Shown here piece after piece: positions 46,021 to 55,281 of a DNA stretch of 64,000 nt. The position numbers and the translations under genes were made by a program. This stretch comes from Mycobacterium sp. ITM-2016-00317 (lineage in GTDB: Bacteria; Actinomycetota; Actinomycetes; Mycobacteriales; Mycobacteriaceae). The notes under the pieces are model-generated. The model ran no database searches and was not told where the DNA came from. It saw only the letters and a program-made list of their open reading frames with translations. Within the stretch, counting starts at the first letter, position 1, and every line of letters begins with the position of its first letter. The stretch covers positions 3,658,001 to 3,722,000 of the forward strand of contig NZ_CP134399.1 in assembly GCF_002968295.1 (NCBI RefSeq), in the 5' to 3' direction.

Positions 46021-48012
46021 ATGCGTGTCGCCCGCCTGCTCTCCATGTTGCTCGCCGCCCTGACCGTCGGACTCCTGTGCGCTCCGGGCGCGGCCGCCGA
46101 GCCGCCGCTTCGGCTGCCCACCTACATCACCGACAACGCCGGTGCCCTCGACGCGTCCGGCAAGGCCGAGGTGCAGGGCGCGGTCGACCGGCTGTACAAC
46201 GAGCGGCGGCTGCGGCTGTGGGTGGTGTTCGTCGAGAGCTTCGACGGCCAGAACGCGCAGACGTGGGCGCAATCCACCTACCGGATCAGCGATCTGGGCA
46301 GCCAGGACGCGATCCTGGCGGTGGCCACCGTCGACCGCGCCTACGCGCTGCTCGCGCCCACCGAGTCGGTGCGCGGCGTCGACGTCGACAAGGTCCGGCG
46401 CGACGACGTCGAACCGCTGCTGCGCACCGGCGACTGGGCCGGTGCGGCGGTCGCGGCGGCCGAGGGACTGGCCGGCGGCAGCAGTGGCGGTGCGGGTTCG
46501 GTCAGCTGGGTCGGCATGCTCGTGCTGCTCGGCGTGATCGGGCTGATCCTGGCGGCGCTGGTGGTGTGGCAGCGTCGCCGCAGGCGCAAGCGCCGCGAGG
46601 CCGAGTTCGCCGCGGCCCAGCGGCTGGACCCGTCGGACCCGAACGCGCTGGCGTCGGTGTCGCTGGACGCGCTCGACGACCTGTCCCGCAAGATCGTCGT
46701 CGACGTCGACAACGAGGTGCGCACCAGCGAGAGTGAATTGGCGCTGGCGGTCGAGGAATTCGGCGAGCAGGACACCGCCGCGTTCACCCGGGCCGTGGCC
46801 AACGCCAAAGCCACGCTGGCGCAGGCGCTCAACGTCCGGCACATCCTCGACGACGCGGTGCCCGAGACCCCGCGGCAGCGCCGCGATCTGCTCACCCGCG
46901 TGATCGTGTCCGCCGCGAAGGCCGATGAGGAACTCGAAGCGCAGCGGGAGGCGTTCGCCGCACTGCGCGACCTGGTGATCAACGCGCCCAGCCGGCTGGA
47001 CACGCTGACCCAGAAGATGATCGACCTGACTGCCCGGCTCGTCCCCGCCGAGCAGACGCTGGCGCAGTTGAAGTCCCAGTTCGCCGAGACCGCACTGGTT
47101 TCGGTGGCCGACAATGTCGACGAGGCCCGGCAGCGGCTGGCGTTCGCCGACGAGAGCATCGGCACGGCCCGCAGCCTGGTGTCGCGGCCGGCCGACAGCC
47201 AGGCCGGACTGGTCGACGCCATCCACGGCGCCGAGGCCGCGCTCGGCCAGGCCCGCACCCTGCTCGACGCGGTGGACAGCGCGTCCACCGACATCAAACG
47301 CGCGGTGGCCGGTCTGCCCGCCGTCATCGCCGACATCCAGAACGGCATCAACCAGGCAGGTGCGCAGCTGGCGCAGGGTTCGGTCGCGGTGGCCACCGAG
47401 CTCAGCACCGCCAGAGACGCCGCGGTGCAGGCGGTTTCGCTGGCCCAGAGCGAGGGCGGCGCCGACCCGCTGGGCGCCTTCACCCGCCTGACCCAGGCCG
47501 ACGCGGAGCTGGACCGGCTGCTCGCCGAGGTCGCGCAGGAGCGGGAGACCATGGAACGGCTCAGCCGCACCTACGACCAGGCGCTGTTCAACGCGCAGTC
47601 GCGGGTGCGGGCGGTGTCGGACTACATCGACACCCGGCGCGGCGCCGTCGGCCCGGAGGCGCGGACCCGGCTCGCCGAGGCGGTCCGGCAGTTGCAAGCC
47701 GCCCGCGACAAGCGCGAGACGAACCTGAACGAGGCCATCGCGCACGCCAACGGCGCCGCGATGCTCGCCACCCAGGCCCAATCCCTGGCCAACGCGGACG
47801 TCGCGGCCGCGCAGCGACACTTCAACGGGCCGCGCGGCGGCGGAGGCGGACAGATGGGCGCCATGGTCGGCGGCATCCTGATCGGCAACCTGCTCTCGGG
47901 CGCGCTGCGCGGCGGCTTCGGCGGAGGCGGCTTCGGCGGCGGGTTCAGCGGCGGCGGCGGTGGGTTCGGCGGCGGCGGTGGCGGCTTCAGCGGCGGCGGC
48001 GGCCGCTTCTAG
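46021..48012 (+). CDS. TPM-domain membrane protein with coiled coil and Gly-rich tail (Rv2345 type)
   Basis: 663-aa envelope protein. Signal peptide (residues 1-27, [17 protein letters not shown]). An extracytoplasmic TPM/TLP18.3 phosphatase-like domain covers about residues 30-150 ([19 protein letters not shown]). A membrane helix with Arg/Lys-rich stop ([19 protein letters not shown]) lies around residues 160-195. Then a long helical, coiled-coil cytoplasmic region follows, and a C-terminal tail of GGGFGG repeats from about residue 610. Start ATG at 46021. It is divergent from dgt, 73 bp apart. TPM proteins have been linked to photosystem repair and secretion elsewhere; the role here is unknown. 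Confidence 0.9.
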   Translation: MRVARLLSMLLAALTVGLLCAPGAAAEPPLRLPTYITDNAGALDASGKAEVQGAVDRLYNERRLRLWVVFVESFDGQNAQTWAQSTYRISDLGSQDAILAVATVDRAYALLAPTESVRGVDVDKVRRDDVEPLLRTGDWAGAAVAAAEGLAGGSSGGAGSVSWVGMLVLLGVIGLILAALVVWQRRRRRKRREAEFAAAQRLDPSDPNALASVSLDALDDLSRKIVVDVDNEVRTSESELALAVEEFGEQDTAAFTRAVANAKATLAQALNVRHILDDAVPETPRQRRDLLTRVIVSAAKADEELEAQREAFAALRDLVINAPSRLDTLTQKMIDLTARLVPAEQTLAQLKSQFAETALVSVADNVDEARQRLAFADESIGTARSLVSRPADSQAGLVDAIHGAEAALGQARTLLDAVDSASTDIKRAVAGLPAVIADIQNGINQAGAQLAQGSVAVATELSTARDAAVQAVSLAQSEGGADPLGAFTRLTQADAELDRLLAEVAQERETMERLSRTYDQALFNAQSRVRAVSDYIDTRRGAVGPEARTRLAEAVRQLQAARDKRETNLNEAIAHANGAAMLATQAQSLANADVAAAQRHFNGPRGGGGGQMGAMVGGILIGNLLSGALRGGFGGGGFGGGFSGGGGGFGGGGGGFSGGGGRF

Positions 48013-48027
48013 CCCTCCCCCTTTTCC

Positions 48028-48086
48028 GCGAGCGTGCGCGTCTGCAGGCGACACGCCGCCACTTTCCCCGACTTCACGCACGCTCG
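48028..48086 (+). repeat. 59-bp palindromic repeat, left copy
   Basis: Starts GCGAGCGTGCGCGTCTGC and ends CGCACGCTCG, so its own ends are inverted and can form a hairpin. The reverse complement of 49057-49115 matches it at 47 of 59 positions with no gap. The two copies bracket the DUF559 gene in opposite orientation. Confidence 0.8.
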
Positions 48087-48177
48087 TCGGGTGCCGGTTG
48101 TCCCCAACCGCGAGTTCATCCACAGGGTCACCGCCGGCTGCGCGGTGGCGGCAACGCGGCGGCTGACGATCGTGAGC

Positions 48178-49059
48178 ATGATCGAGTTCGACGACCTGTT
48201 CCGGGCGCAAGGCGGCGTCGCGACGACGGCTCAGCTCCTGCGGTTCTGCAGCCGCAGCCGCCTCGACATCGAGATCCGGGACGGTCGCCTGATCAAGGTG
48301 TGGCCCGGCGTGTACAGCCGGGTCGAGCCGGACATCGTGACGCGGCTGCGTGGCCTCGACCTGCGGGCCGGTGAACCCGTCGCGATATGCCTGGGCACCG
48401 CGGCGGCCGCGTACGGCTTCGACACCGAGGACACCCGCGACATCCATGCCCTCAACCCGCCGCGACACCAGCTGCGCAACGGCGACGGCCTCGTCGTGCA
48501 CCGGCGCGACGGCGCCCCGCTGGGCATGGCGGACGGCCAGGCGACCGCCGCGGCGTGGACCGCCGTCGAGGTTGCACGGTCCCTCCGCCGGCCGCGGGCG
48601 TTGGCCACGCTGGACGCTGCGCTGCGCAGCAGGAGCTGTGACCACCGCGAACTGACGATCGCCGCCAAGGCGCAGGCCGGTCGGCGCGGCATCGTGGCGG
48701 TACGCGATCTCATCCCGCTGGCCGACCCTCGGGCCGAATCGCCGATGGAGAGCGAGGCCCGGCTGGCCATGCTCGACGGCAAGTTGCCCGCACCGCTGCT
48801 GCAGCACGAACTCGTCGACCGTGGTTGGCGGACGTGGCGCGTCGACTTCGCCTGGCCGGACGCCAGTCTCGCCGTGGAGTACGACGGATTCGACTGGCAC
48901 AGCGACCCGGAGCGGTTCGCCCGGGACCGTCAGAAACGCGCGGCGCTCCAGGAGATCGGCTGGAGCATGCTGTCGGTGGTGTCCGAGGACGTCCGCAAGC
49001 ACCCCGAGGTCATGGTGCGGCGCATCGCGAACGCGTTGACGCGCCGGATGGCGGCGTGA
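48178..49059 (+). CDS. DUF559 Vsr-like nuclease-fold protein with AbiEi-type N-terminus
   Basis: 293-aa protein from the ATG at 48178 (MIEFDDLFRAQGG). The N-terminal 60 residues form a winged-helix region like AbiEi (GGVATTAQLLRFCSRSRLD, VWPGVYSR). The C-terminal 80 residues are DUF559, a PD-(D/E)xK/Vsr-like fold: D223 in WRVDFAWPD, E234 in AVEYDGFDWH (234-241), then FARDRQKRAALQEIGW. The family is abundant in actinobacteria and its function is not established; DNA nicking is inferred from the fold. Its TGA forms the first bases of the right-hand 59-bp palindrome, and an inverted copy lies 92 bp before the start. This disrupts the otherwise conserved gap between the TPM gene and glyS. Confidence 0.85.
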   Translation: MIEFDDLFRAQGGVATTAQLLRFCSRSRLDIEIRDGRLIKVWPGVYSRVEPDIVTRLRGLDLRAGEPVAICLGTAAAAYGFDTEDTRDIHALNPPRHQLRNGDGLVVHRRDGAPLGMADGQATAAAWTAVEVARSLRRPRALATLDAALRSRSCDHRELTIAAKAQAGRRGIVAVRDLIPLADPRAESPMESEARLAMLDGKLPAPLLQHELVDRGWRTWRVDFAWPDASLAVEYDGFDWHSDPERFARDRQKRAALQEIGWSMLSVVSEDVRKHPEVMVRRIANALTRRMAA

Positions 49060-49115
49060 GCGTGCGTGAACTTCGTGATTCTGACGGCGTGTCCGCCGCA
49101 GACGCGCACGCTCGC
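49057..49115 (-). repeat. 59-bp palindromic repeat, right copy (inverted)
   Basis: Inverted partner of 48028-48086: same length, 47 of 59 bases matched in reverse complement, best conserved at both ends and in the ACACGCCG core. The stop codon of the DUF559 gene lies in its first three bases. It is followed at 49135 by the glyS stop. Confidence 0.8.
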
Positions 49116-49134
49116 GCCACAGAGGGAAGAAGGC

Positions 49135-50535
49135 TCAGCAGCCTTTCAGGCGCACCGCCAGGTAGTCGGACACCGCGTCGATGGCCACGCGCTCCTGGGT
49201 CATCGCGTCGCGTTCGCGGATGGTGACCGCGTGGTCGTCCAGCGAGTCGAAGTCGACGGTGATGCAGTACGGGGTGCCGATCTCGTCCTGGCGGCGGTAG
49301 CGGCGGCCGATCGCGCCCGCGTCGTCGAACTCGACGTTCCACGCCTTGCGCAGCTCGGCCGCCAGATCGCGCGCCTTCGGCGACAGGTCGGCGTGCCGCG
49401 ACAGCGGCAGCACCGCGGCCTTGACCGGCGCGAGCCGCGGATCCAGCCGCAGCACCGTGCGCTTGTCGACGCCGCCCTTGGCGTTGGGGGCCTCGTCCTC
49501 GGTGTAGGCGTCGACCAGGAACGCCATCAGCGAGCGGGTCAGGCCGGCGGCGGGCTCGATCACGTACGGCACGTAGCGGGTGTCGGTGGCCTGGTCGTAG
49601 AACGACAGGTCGACACCGGAATGCTTTGAGTGCGTGGACAAGTCGAAGTTGGTGCGGTTGGCGATACCCTCGAGCTCACCCCACGGGTTGCCGGAGAAAC
49701 CGAACTTGTACTCGATGTCGGTGGTGCCGTCGGAGTAGTGCGACAACTTCTCCTTCGGATGCTCGTAGAGCCGCAGGTTGTCGCGATCGATGCCGAGGTC
49801 GACGTACCACTGCAGCCGGGTGTCGATCCAGTACTGATGCCATTCCGGAGCCGTCGACGGCTCGACGAAGAACTCCATCTCCATCTGCTCGAACTCGCGG
49901 GTGCGGAAGATGAAGTTGCCGGGGGTGATCTCGTTGCGGAAGCTCTTACCGATCTGGCCGATGCCGAAGGGCGGCTTCTTGCGCGCGGTGGTGACCACGT
50001 TCGCGAAGTTCACGAAGATGCCCTGCGCGGTCTCGGGGCGCAGGTAGTGCAGGCCTTCCTCGGACTCGATCGGGCCGAGGTAGGTCTTGAGCATCATGTT
50101 GAAGTCGCGGGGCTCGGTCCACTGCCCCTTGGTGCCGCAGTCCGGGCACACGATCTCGGACATCGGCACCGTGTCGGGGTCGGCGTACCCCTCCTTGGCG
50201 CCCTTCTTCTCGAAGAAGGCTTCCTGCATGTGGTCCTGCCGGTGCCGCTTGTGGCAGTTCAGGCACTCCACCAGCGGGTCGTTGAACACCTCGACGTGAC
50301 CGGAGGCCACCCACACCTGGCGCGGCAGGATGATCGCGCTGTCCAGTCCGACGACGTCGTCGCGGCCGGTGACGACCGAGCGCCACCACTGGCGCTTGAT
50401 GTTCTCCTTGAGTTCGACCCCGAGTGGACCGTAGTCCCAGGCGGATTTGGTACCGCCGTAGATCTCGCCGGACTGGAACACCAGTCCGCGACGCTTGGCG
50501 AGGTTCGCAACGGTGTCGATGATCGAGGAGGCCAC
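49135..50535 (-). CDS. glyS: Glycyl-tRNA synthetase
   Basis: Single-chain class II enzyme charging tRNA-Gly, 466 aa from the GTG at 50535, matching the about 463 aa of M. tuberculosis. N-terminus [39 protein letters not shown] is highly conserved. Motif 2 is [23 protein letters not shown], and motif 3 lies near [19 protein letters not shown] zinc-binding CxxC pair set ([16 protein letters not shown]) interrupts the N-terminal half. A C-terminal anticodon-binding domain follows ([14 protein letters not shown]). Divergent from smtB, 86 bp apart. Confidence 0.97.
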   Translation of the reverse strand: MASSIIDTVANLAKRRGLVFQSGEIYGGTKSAWDYGPLGVELKENIKRQWWRSVVTGRDDVVGLDSAIILPRQVWVASGHVEVFNDPLVECLNCHKRHRQDHMQEAFFEKKGAKEGYADPDTVPMSEIVCPDCGTKGQWTEPRDFNMMLKTYLGPIESEEGLHYLRPETAQGIFVNFANVVTTARKKPPFGIGQIGKSFRNEITPGNFIFRTREFEQMEMEFFVEPSTAPEWHQYWIDTRLQWYVDLGIDRDNLRLYEHPKEKLSHYSDGTTDIEYKFGFSGNPWGELEGIANRTNFDLSTHSKHSGVDLSFYDQATDTRYVPYVIEPAAGLTRSLMAFLVDAYTEDEAPNAKGGVDKRTVLRLDPRLAPVKAAVLPLSRHADLSPKARDLAAELRKAWNVEFDDAGAIGRRYRRQDEIGTPYCITVDFDSLDDHAVTIRERDAMTQERVAIDAVSDYLAVRLKGC

Positions 50536-50588
50536 GGAGTGACAGCGTAGCGAGGTCGCTATTGCCGCCCGCGTCACATCCCCGATTG

Positions 50589-50608
50589 ACATGCACGGTC
50601 GCGCATGT
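50589..50608. promoter_or_regulatory. Inverted repeat upstream of smtB (candidate SmtB operator)
   Basis: ACATGC-N8-GCATGT, perfect arms, 13 bp upstream of the smtB start in the glyS-smtB gap. SmtB of mycobacteria represses its own smtB-zur operon when zinc is low; the dyad is in the right place. Confidence 0.55.
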
Positions 50609-50621
50609 ATCGTGACACCTA

Positions 50622-50984
50622 ATGAAAACGATTTCCAGTACAGCGGGTTCGCCGGAGATCCACAACCATGCAGGAACCCCGCCCGCCGAGCTTCCGCAGC
50701 GCGCGGTTCTCGACACCGCCGGGGACCTGCTGCGGGCACTGGCCGCCCCGGTGCGGATCGCGATCGTGCTGCAGCTGCGCGAGGAGGCGCGCTGCGTCCA
50801 CGAGCTCGTCGACGCCCTCGACGTGCCCCAGCCGCTGGTCAGCCAGCACCTGCGCATCCTGAAGTCCGCGGGCGTGGTGGAGGGCGCACGCTCGGGCCGG
50901 GAGGTGCTGTACCGCCTGGTCGACAGTCACCTCGCCGAGATCGTGGTCGCCGCGGTCACCCACGCCACCGAGGAACCCCGATGA
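50622..50984 (+). CDS. smtB: ArsR/SmtB family zinc-sensing repressor
   Basis: 120-aa winged-helix repressor (Rv2358 type) that senses Zn(II). Helix-turn-helix: [31 protein letters not shown], with the wing SGREVLYRL. The alpha-5 metal site is intact: D-S-H, then ten residues, then H-A-T-E ([17 protein letters not shown]), the D-x-H-(10)-H-(2)-E pattern of zinc sensors. The N-terminus has extra His residues (SPEIHNHAG). Its TGA overlaps the zur ATG, so the two zinc regulators are made together. Confidence 0.94.
   Translation: MKTISSTAGSPEIHNHAGTPPAELPQRAVLDTAGDLLRALAAPVRIAIVLQLREEARCVHELVDALDVPQPLVSQHLRILKSAGVVEGARSGREVLYRLVDSHLAEIVVAAVTHATEEPR
50623..50637 (+). promoter_or_regulatory. Zur-box-like sequence over the smtB start codon
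   Basis: TGAAAACGATTTCCA is an interrupted 7-1-7 dyad resembling Fur/Zur sites. It begins one base inside the smtB start codon at 50622. Possible feedback from Zur on its own operon; only moderately convincing. Confidence 0.3.
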
Positions 50985-51376
50985 CCGGCGCGGTCCGCTC
51001 GACCCGCCAGCGCGCCGCCATCTCCGCACTGCTGGAGAACATCGACGACTTCCGGTCCGCCCAGGAACTGCACGACGAACTGCGCCGCCGCGGTGAAGGC
51101 ATCGGCCTGACGACGGTGTACCGCACGCTGCAGCAGATGGCCGCCGCCGGGATGGTCGACACCCTGCGCACCGACACCGGCGAATCGGTGTACCGGCGCT
51201 GTTCCGAACACCATCACCATCACCTGGTCTGCCGCGCCTGCGGCTGCACCGTGGAGATCCAGGGCGGTCAGGTCGAGGCGTGGGCCGCCGACGTCGCGCA
51301 CGAACACGGCTTCTCCGACGTCAGCCACACCATCGAGATCTTCGGCATCTGCACCGGCTGCACGGCCGGCGGTTAG
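50981..51376 (+). CDS. zur: Zinc uptake regulator Zur (FurB)
   Basis: 131-aa Fur-family repressor (Rv2359 type) of zinc-uptake genes. N-terminal DNA-binding domain TRQRAAISALLENIDDFRSAQELHDEL with the recognition part GLTTVYRTLQQMAAAGMVD. C-terminal metal domain: a His run EHHHHHLVCRACGCTVEI with the structural CxxC, and a second CxxC at the end (GICTGCTAGG). Start ATG at 50981 overlaps the smtB stop (ATGA). An apparent longer frame upstream runs through smtB in another frame and was rejected. Confidence 0.96.
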   Translation: MTGAVRSTRQRAAISALLENIDDFRSAQELHDELRRRGEGIGLTTVYRTLQQMAAAGMVDTLRTDTGESVYRRCSEHHHHHLVCRACGCTVEIQGGQVEAWAADVAHEHGFSDVSHTIEIFGICTGCTAGG

Positions 51377-51564
51377 CGCTTCCTGCCGCGACGCCAACCC
51401 GCAACGGCGATCAGCACGCCGGCGATCGCGATCAGCGGCCCGAGGACCGACCACGTGGTGGTGCCGCTCATGGGGCTGCCCTGCACCGCGCCGAAGCCCT
51501 GGAACGCGAACAACGTGCCGACCAGCGCGACCAGCACGCCCACGACGATGAGCAGGATGCGCAT
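51373..51564 (-). CDS. Small two-helix membrane protein
   Basis: 63-aa protein with two hydrophobic helices (ILLIVVGVLVALVGTLFAF and VLGPLIAIAGVLIAVAGW) and a basic end RRGRKR. No family recognised with confidence. Its stop overlaps the zur stop by 4 bp on the other strand, and its start is 9 bp after the Rv2360c-type gene, so it is likely the last gene of the recO-uppS operon. Confidence 0.7.
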   Translation of the reverse strand: MRILLIVVGVLVALVGTLFAFQGFGAVQGSPMSGTTTWSVLGPLIAIAGVLIAVAGWRRGRKR

Positions 51565-51573
51565 TCGGCGACC

Positions 51574-51984
51574 TTAACCGGTCAGGGCCCGCCGCACGTC
51601 GCTCCCGGTGGACAACACCATCAAGACCAGGGTCCGCAGCGCGTCGTCGGTCAGCCCGGCCGCCGGGAAGTTGTACCGCAACAGCACGTCGCCGACCTTC
51701 TTGGAGTTCCCCCCGGCCGCACCGGTCTTCTCGACCAGTGACACCGTGCCCAGCAGCGTGTCGTGGGCATGTTGGGCGACCTTGGCGCGAAGATTCTTGT
51801 CCAGCAACAGATCCCAGGCGAGCACCTGCGTCAGCGACACCAGGTCGAGGTCCTCGGCGATGGTGACCACCCGCAGCGAGGCGAACGTCTGGTCGTGCTG
51901 CACGGTCAGCGCGCCGTCGTCCTCCCGGGTCACCGGCAGGATCTCGGCCAGCACCACCGCCAGACGATCGGACAGTTCCATCAT
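51574..51984 (-). CDS. Conserved mycobacterial protein (Rv2360c type)
   Basis: 136-aa soluble alpha/beta protein with no recognised catalytic motif. Conserved stretches: DRLAVVLAEILPVTREDDGALTV, FASLRVVTIAEDLDLVSLTQVLAWDL and a basic region NSKKVGDVLLRYNFPAAGL. The fold vaguely recalls YbjN-like or T3SS chaperone-like proteins. Position downstream of uppS (22 bp) is conserved in mycobacteria; function unknown. Confidence 0.78.
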   Translation of the reverse strand: MMELSDRLAVVLAEILPVTREDDGALTVQHDQTFASLRVVTIAEDLDLVSLTQVLAWDLLLDKNLRAKVAQHAHDTLLGTVSLVEKTGAAGGNSKKVGDVLLRYNFPAAGLTDDALRTLVLMVLSTGSDVRRALTG

Positions 51985-52006
51985 TCGGCCCTGCCGCTGC
52001 AGTACA

Positions 52007-52906
52007 TCATTCGGCCCTGCCGAAGCGCCTGTTGCGGCTCACGTACTCCTCGCACGCCGCCCACAGGTCGCGGCGGTCGTAGTCCGGCCACAGCTTGTCC
52101 TGGAACACGTACTCGGCATAGGCCGCCTGCCACAGCAGGAAGTTGCTGGCCCGCTGCTCACCTGAGGTCCGGATGAACAGGTCGACGTCAGGAATGTCGG
52201 CGCGGTGCAGGTGCTTGGCGAACTGCGCCTCGCTGATGCGGTTCGGCTTGATCTTGCCGTCGACGGCCTCCTGGGCCAGTTCACGTGCCGCCTCGACGAT
52301 CTCGGTGCGGCCGCCGTAGTTGACGCAGTAGTTGATCGTGATGACGTCGTTGTCGACGGTCATCTGCTCGGCGATGTCGAATTCCTTGATGACGCTGCTC
52401 CACATGCGGGGCCGCGAACCGACCCAGCGCATCCGCACGCCCATCTCGTTGAGGTTCTCCCGGCGCCGGCGCACCACCTCCCGGTTGAACCCCATCAGGA
52501 AGCGCACCTCCTCGGTGCTGCGCTTCCAGTTCTCGGTGGAGAACGCGTACACGGTGAGGTGTTTGATGCCGATCTCGATGGCCCCGCAGGTGATGTCGAT
52601 GAGCACCGCCTCGCCCATCTTGTGGCCCTCGGTGCGGCCGAGGCCGCGCTGGGTGGCCCAGCGGCCGTTGCCGTCCATCACGACGGCGACGTGGTTGGGC
52701 ACCTGACCGGCCGGGATCTTCGGCGCAGCCTCTTTCGAGGTGTGCTGCGGCGGCCGGGAGAACTTGCCGTTGGTCCGCGGCGGAAGTTCAGGGAAGACGA
52801 CGGGCCAGGTCGACTTGTCCGGGAAGGTCGGGTAGTCGTCAGGCGCCGGGGGCAGCTGCGGGTAACCGGGCTGACCCTTCCGCCGCCCGGTCCGTTCCAT
52901 TGCCAT
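52007..52906 (-). CDS. uppS: cis-Prenyltransferase, decaprenyl diphosphate synthase (UppS)
   Basis: Makes the long-chain polyprenyl diphosphate lipid carrier for peptidoglycan and arabinogalactan synthesis. 299 aa, like Rv2361c (296 aa). The cis-prenyltransferase motifs are complete: [19 protein letters not shown] (catalytic Asp), [24 protein letters not shown], and [19 protein letters not shown]. The mycobacterial N-terminal extension [20 protein letters not shown] is present. Start ATG at 52906 places the first 68 bp inside the 3' end of recO. Confidence 0.96.
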   Translation of the reverse strand: MAMERTGRRKGQPGYPQLPPAPDDYPTFPDKSTWPVVFPELPPRTNGKFSRPPQHTSKEAAPKIPAGQVPNHVAVVMDGNGRWATQRGLGRTEGHKMGEAVLIDITCGAIEIGIKHLTVYAFSTENWKRSTEEVRFLMGFNREVVRRRRENLNEMGVRMRWVGSRPRMWSSVIKEFDIAEQMTVDNDVITINYCVNYGGRTEIVEAARELAQEAVDGKIKPNRISEAQFAKHLHRADIPDVDLFIRTSGEQRASNFLLWQAAYAEYVFQDKLWPDYDRRDLWAACEEYVSRNRRFGRAE

Positions 52907-53678
52907 GCGCAACATCCTGCCTGATGCCTCCGGCAACCATCCGCTCTGCCCTGCGCTCCACGAGTGGCAACGTCCGCAGCTGGCGTTCCAGGTGCCATTG
53001 CAGATGCGCGGCCACCAGCCCGCTGGCCTGGCTGCGGTGCGCCGAGGTGGACAGCTGAGCGTGCTCCCAGTCGCCCTCGTACAGGGCGGCCATCAGGTCC
53101 AGCACCCCCTGCGGCGGGGTCACCGAGCCGGACGGCCTGCAGTGCACACACACGCTTCCGCCCGCCCCGACGTGGAACGCCCGGTGCGGGCCGGGGGCCG
53201 CGCACCGCGCGCACTCGGTCAGCGCCGGCGCCCATCCCGCAACCCCCATCGCGCGCAGCAGATAGGCGTCGAGGACGAGTTCACGGGGACGGGCGGCGTC
53301 GGCCACCGCGCGCAGTGCGGCCACGGTGAGCCGGTGCAGCGCAGGCACCGGGGCGCGCTCCTCCCCCGCGATCCGCTCCGCGGTCTCCAGCATCGCGCAG
53401 GCACAGGTGTAGCGGCCGTAGTCGCTGACGATGTCCGAGGCGAACGCGTCGATGGCCTGAACCTGGGTGACGATGTCCAGGTTGCGCCCCGGGTGCAGCT
53501 GAACGTCGATGTGCGCGAACGGTTCCAGCCGTGCGCCGAACTTGCTGCGGGTGCGCCGCACCCCTTTGGCCACCGCCCGCACCAGACCGTGATCGCGAGT
53601 CAGCAGACTCACGATCCGGTCGGCTTCGCCGAGCTTGTGCTGCCGGAGCACCACAGCCCGATCCCGGTACAGACGCAT
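52839..53678 (-). CDS. recO: DNA repair protein RecO
   Basis: Recombination mediator that loads RecA with RecR on gapped DNA. 279 aa. N-terminal OB-fold ([39 protein letters not shown]), a helical middle, and a zinc finger CARCAAPG...CVHCRPSG. The C-terminal about 23 residues overlap the uppS start region in another frame. Start ATG at 53678; same-strand operon with uppS. Confidence 0.96.
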   Translation of the reverse strand: MRLYRDRAVVLRQHKLGEADRIVSLLTRDHGLVRAVAKGVRRTRSKFGARLEPFAHIDVQLHPGRNLDIVTQVQAIDAFASDIVSDYGRYTCACAMLETAERIAGEERAPVPALHRLTVAALRAVADAARPRELVLDAYLLRAMGVAGWAPALTECARCAAPGPHRAFHVGAGGSVCVHCRPSGSVTPPQGVLDLMAALYEGDWEHAQLSTSAHRSQASGLVAAHLQWHLERQLRTLPLVERRAERMVAGGIRQDVAHGNGTDRAAEGSARLPAAAPGA

Positions 53679-53741
53679 CAGCCCAGTCTCCCACTGCCGG
53701 GTGACGATTTTCGGTTCGCAGCGCCGATACTCTCGTACGTG

Positions 53742-55271
53742 ATGGCCGACACCACTTCTTCCCGCAGTTCATCCCTCTCCCGGCGTCACACCCGATTTCC
53801 CACGGTGGGCAACCAGTTGTTCCAGCTCGCCGCGGGTACCGCCACGTCCGTCGACCTGGTGACCCGGTCGCTGGCGGCCATCGAGGCGAGCCAGCCGACC
53901 CTGAACGCGTTCCGGGTGGTGCTCGCCGAGCAGGCGCTGGCCGACGCCGCCGAGGCCGACCGCAAGCGCGCGGCGGGCGCCGACCCGTGCCGGTACCCGC
54001 TGCTGGGCATCCCGATCGCGGTCAAGGACGACGTCGACGTCGCCGGCGTGCCCACCCGGTTCGGCGCCGACGGCGACGTCCGGGTCGCCGATGCCGATGC
54101 CGAGGTGGTGCGCCGGCTGCGCGCCGCCGGAGCCGTGATCGTCGGCAAGACCAACACCTGCGAGCTCGGTCAGTGGCCGTTCACCAGCGGGCCCGCATTC
54201 GGGCACACCCGCAACCCGTGGTCGCCCGAGCACACGCCCGGGGGTTCCTCGGGCGGCAGCGCCGCGGCCGTGGCCGCCGGGCTGGTCGCCGCCGCGATCG
54301 GCTCCGACGGGGCCGGCAGCGTCCGCATCCCGGCGGCGTGGACCCATCTGGTCGGGATCAAGCCGCAACGCGGACGCATCTCGACCTCGCCTCTCCCGGA
54401 GGCGTTCAACGGCATCACCGTCAACGGTGTGCTCGCCCGCACCGTGTCCGACGCGGCGCTACTACTCGACGCGGCGTCGGGCAACGCTCCCGGCGATCTG
54501 CACACCCCGGCGCCGGTACGGGTGTCCGACTACATCTCCCGGGCGCCCGGTCCGCTGCGCATCGCGAAGTCCACGAAGTTCCCGTTCACCGGGTTCCGCG
54601 CGACGCTGCACCCGGAGATCCGCGCGGCCGTGGACGCGGTGGCCGACCAGCTGACCCAGCTCGGCCACACCATCGTGGACGCCGACCCCGACTACAACCT
54701 GCGGATGTCGTGGAACTTCCTGGCCCGCTCGACATCCGGGATCCCCGAGTGGATGGACCGGATGGGTTACGGGGTGCGATGGGACGACCGCACCCGGGCC
54801 AACGCCCGGATGGGTCGGCTGCTGTCGCAGAACGTGTTGCGCAAGGCCCGCGCGCGGGAGGAGCGGAGCAGGCAGCGCATCGGCTGGGTGTTCAATCTCG
54901 CCGACGTCGTGCTGGCCCCGACCACCGCGCTGCCGCCCCCGAAGGTGCACGCGTTCGACAATCTCGGCGGACTGGCCACCGACCGCACGATGATCAAGGC
55001 GTGCCCGGTGACGTGGCCGTGGAACCTGCTGGGCTGGCCGTCGATCAACATCCCGGCCGGCTTCACCTCCGACGGCCTGCCGATCGGGGTGCAGCTGATG
55101 GGCCCGGCCGACAGCGAGCCGCTGCTGGTGTCACTGGCCGCGGCGCTGGAGGCGTTCAACGGGTGGGCGGCGCACCAGCCCGAGGACTGGTGGACGCCCC
55201 GGCCCCCGGCGGAGCCTGCCGAAGTCCCGCGGCCGGCGACTCCGGAACCGGTCGACAATCAGGTCGCGTAA
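53742..55271 (+). CDS. Amidase signature family enzyme (AmiA2 type)
   Basis: 509-aa amidase (Rv2363 type). The Ser-cisSer-Lys triad is traceable: Lys in IPIAVKDDVDVAG, and the two Ser in the signature [18 protein letters not shown] and SDGAGSVRIPAAW. The C-terminal half contains LLGWPSINIPAGF, a substrate-channel region typical of the family. Start ATG at 53742, divergent from recO; a much longer upstream frame runs antisense through recO and was rejected. Hydrolyses an aliphatic or aryl amide, exact substrate unknown. Confidence 0.92.
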   Translation: MADTTSSRSSSLSRRHTRFPTVGNQLFQLAAGTATSVDLVTRSLAAIEASQPTLNAFRVVLAEQALADAAEADRKRAAGADPCRYPLLGIPIAVKDDVDVAGVPTRFGADGDVRVADADAEVVRRLRAAGAVIVGKTNTCELGQWPFTSGPAFGHTRNPWSPEHTPGGSSGGSAAAVAAGLVAAAIGSDGAGSVRIPAAWTHLVGIKPQRGRISTSPLPEAFNGITVNGVLARTVSDAALLLDAASGNAPGDLHTPAPVRVSDYISRAPGPLRIAKSTKFPFTGFRATLHPEIRAAVDAVADQLTQLGHTIVDADPDYNLRMSWNFLARSTSGIPEWMDRMGYGVRWDDRTRANARMGRLLSQNVLRKARAREERSRQRIGWVFNLADVVLAPTTALPPPKVHAFDNLGGLATDRTMIKACPVTWPWNLLGWPSINIPAGFTSDGLPIGVQLMGPADSEPLLVSLAAALEAFNGWAAHQPEDWWTPRPPAEPAEVPRPATPEPVDNQVA

Positions 55272-55281
55272 TCTGCGGGCT

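Noticed and set aside
48034..48177. Longer DUF559 protein starting at 48034
   Set aside because: The extra N-terminus would be encoded by the palindromic repeat itself and adds no family sequence; the winged-helix region starts at the ATG at 48178.
45937..49002. Long minus-strand frame opposite the TPM and DUF559 genes
   Set aside because: No recognisable domain; it arises from third-position GC bias opposite two convincing plus-strand genes.
52905..55271. 788-residue amidase beginning inside recO
   Set aside because: The amidase family sequence begins just after the ATG at 53742; upstream residues mirror recO.
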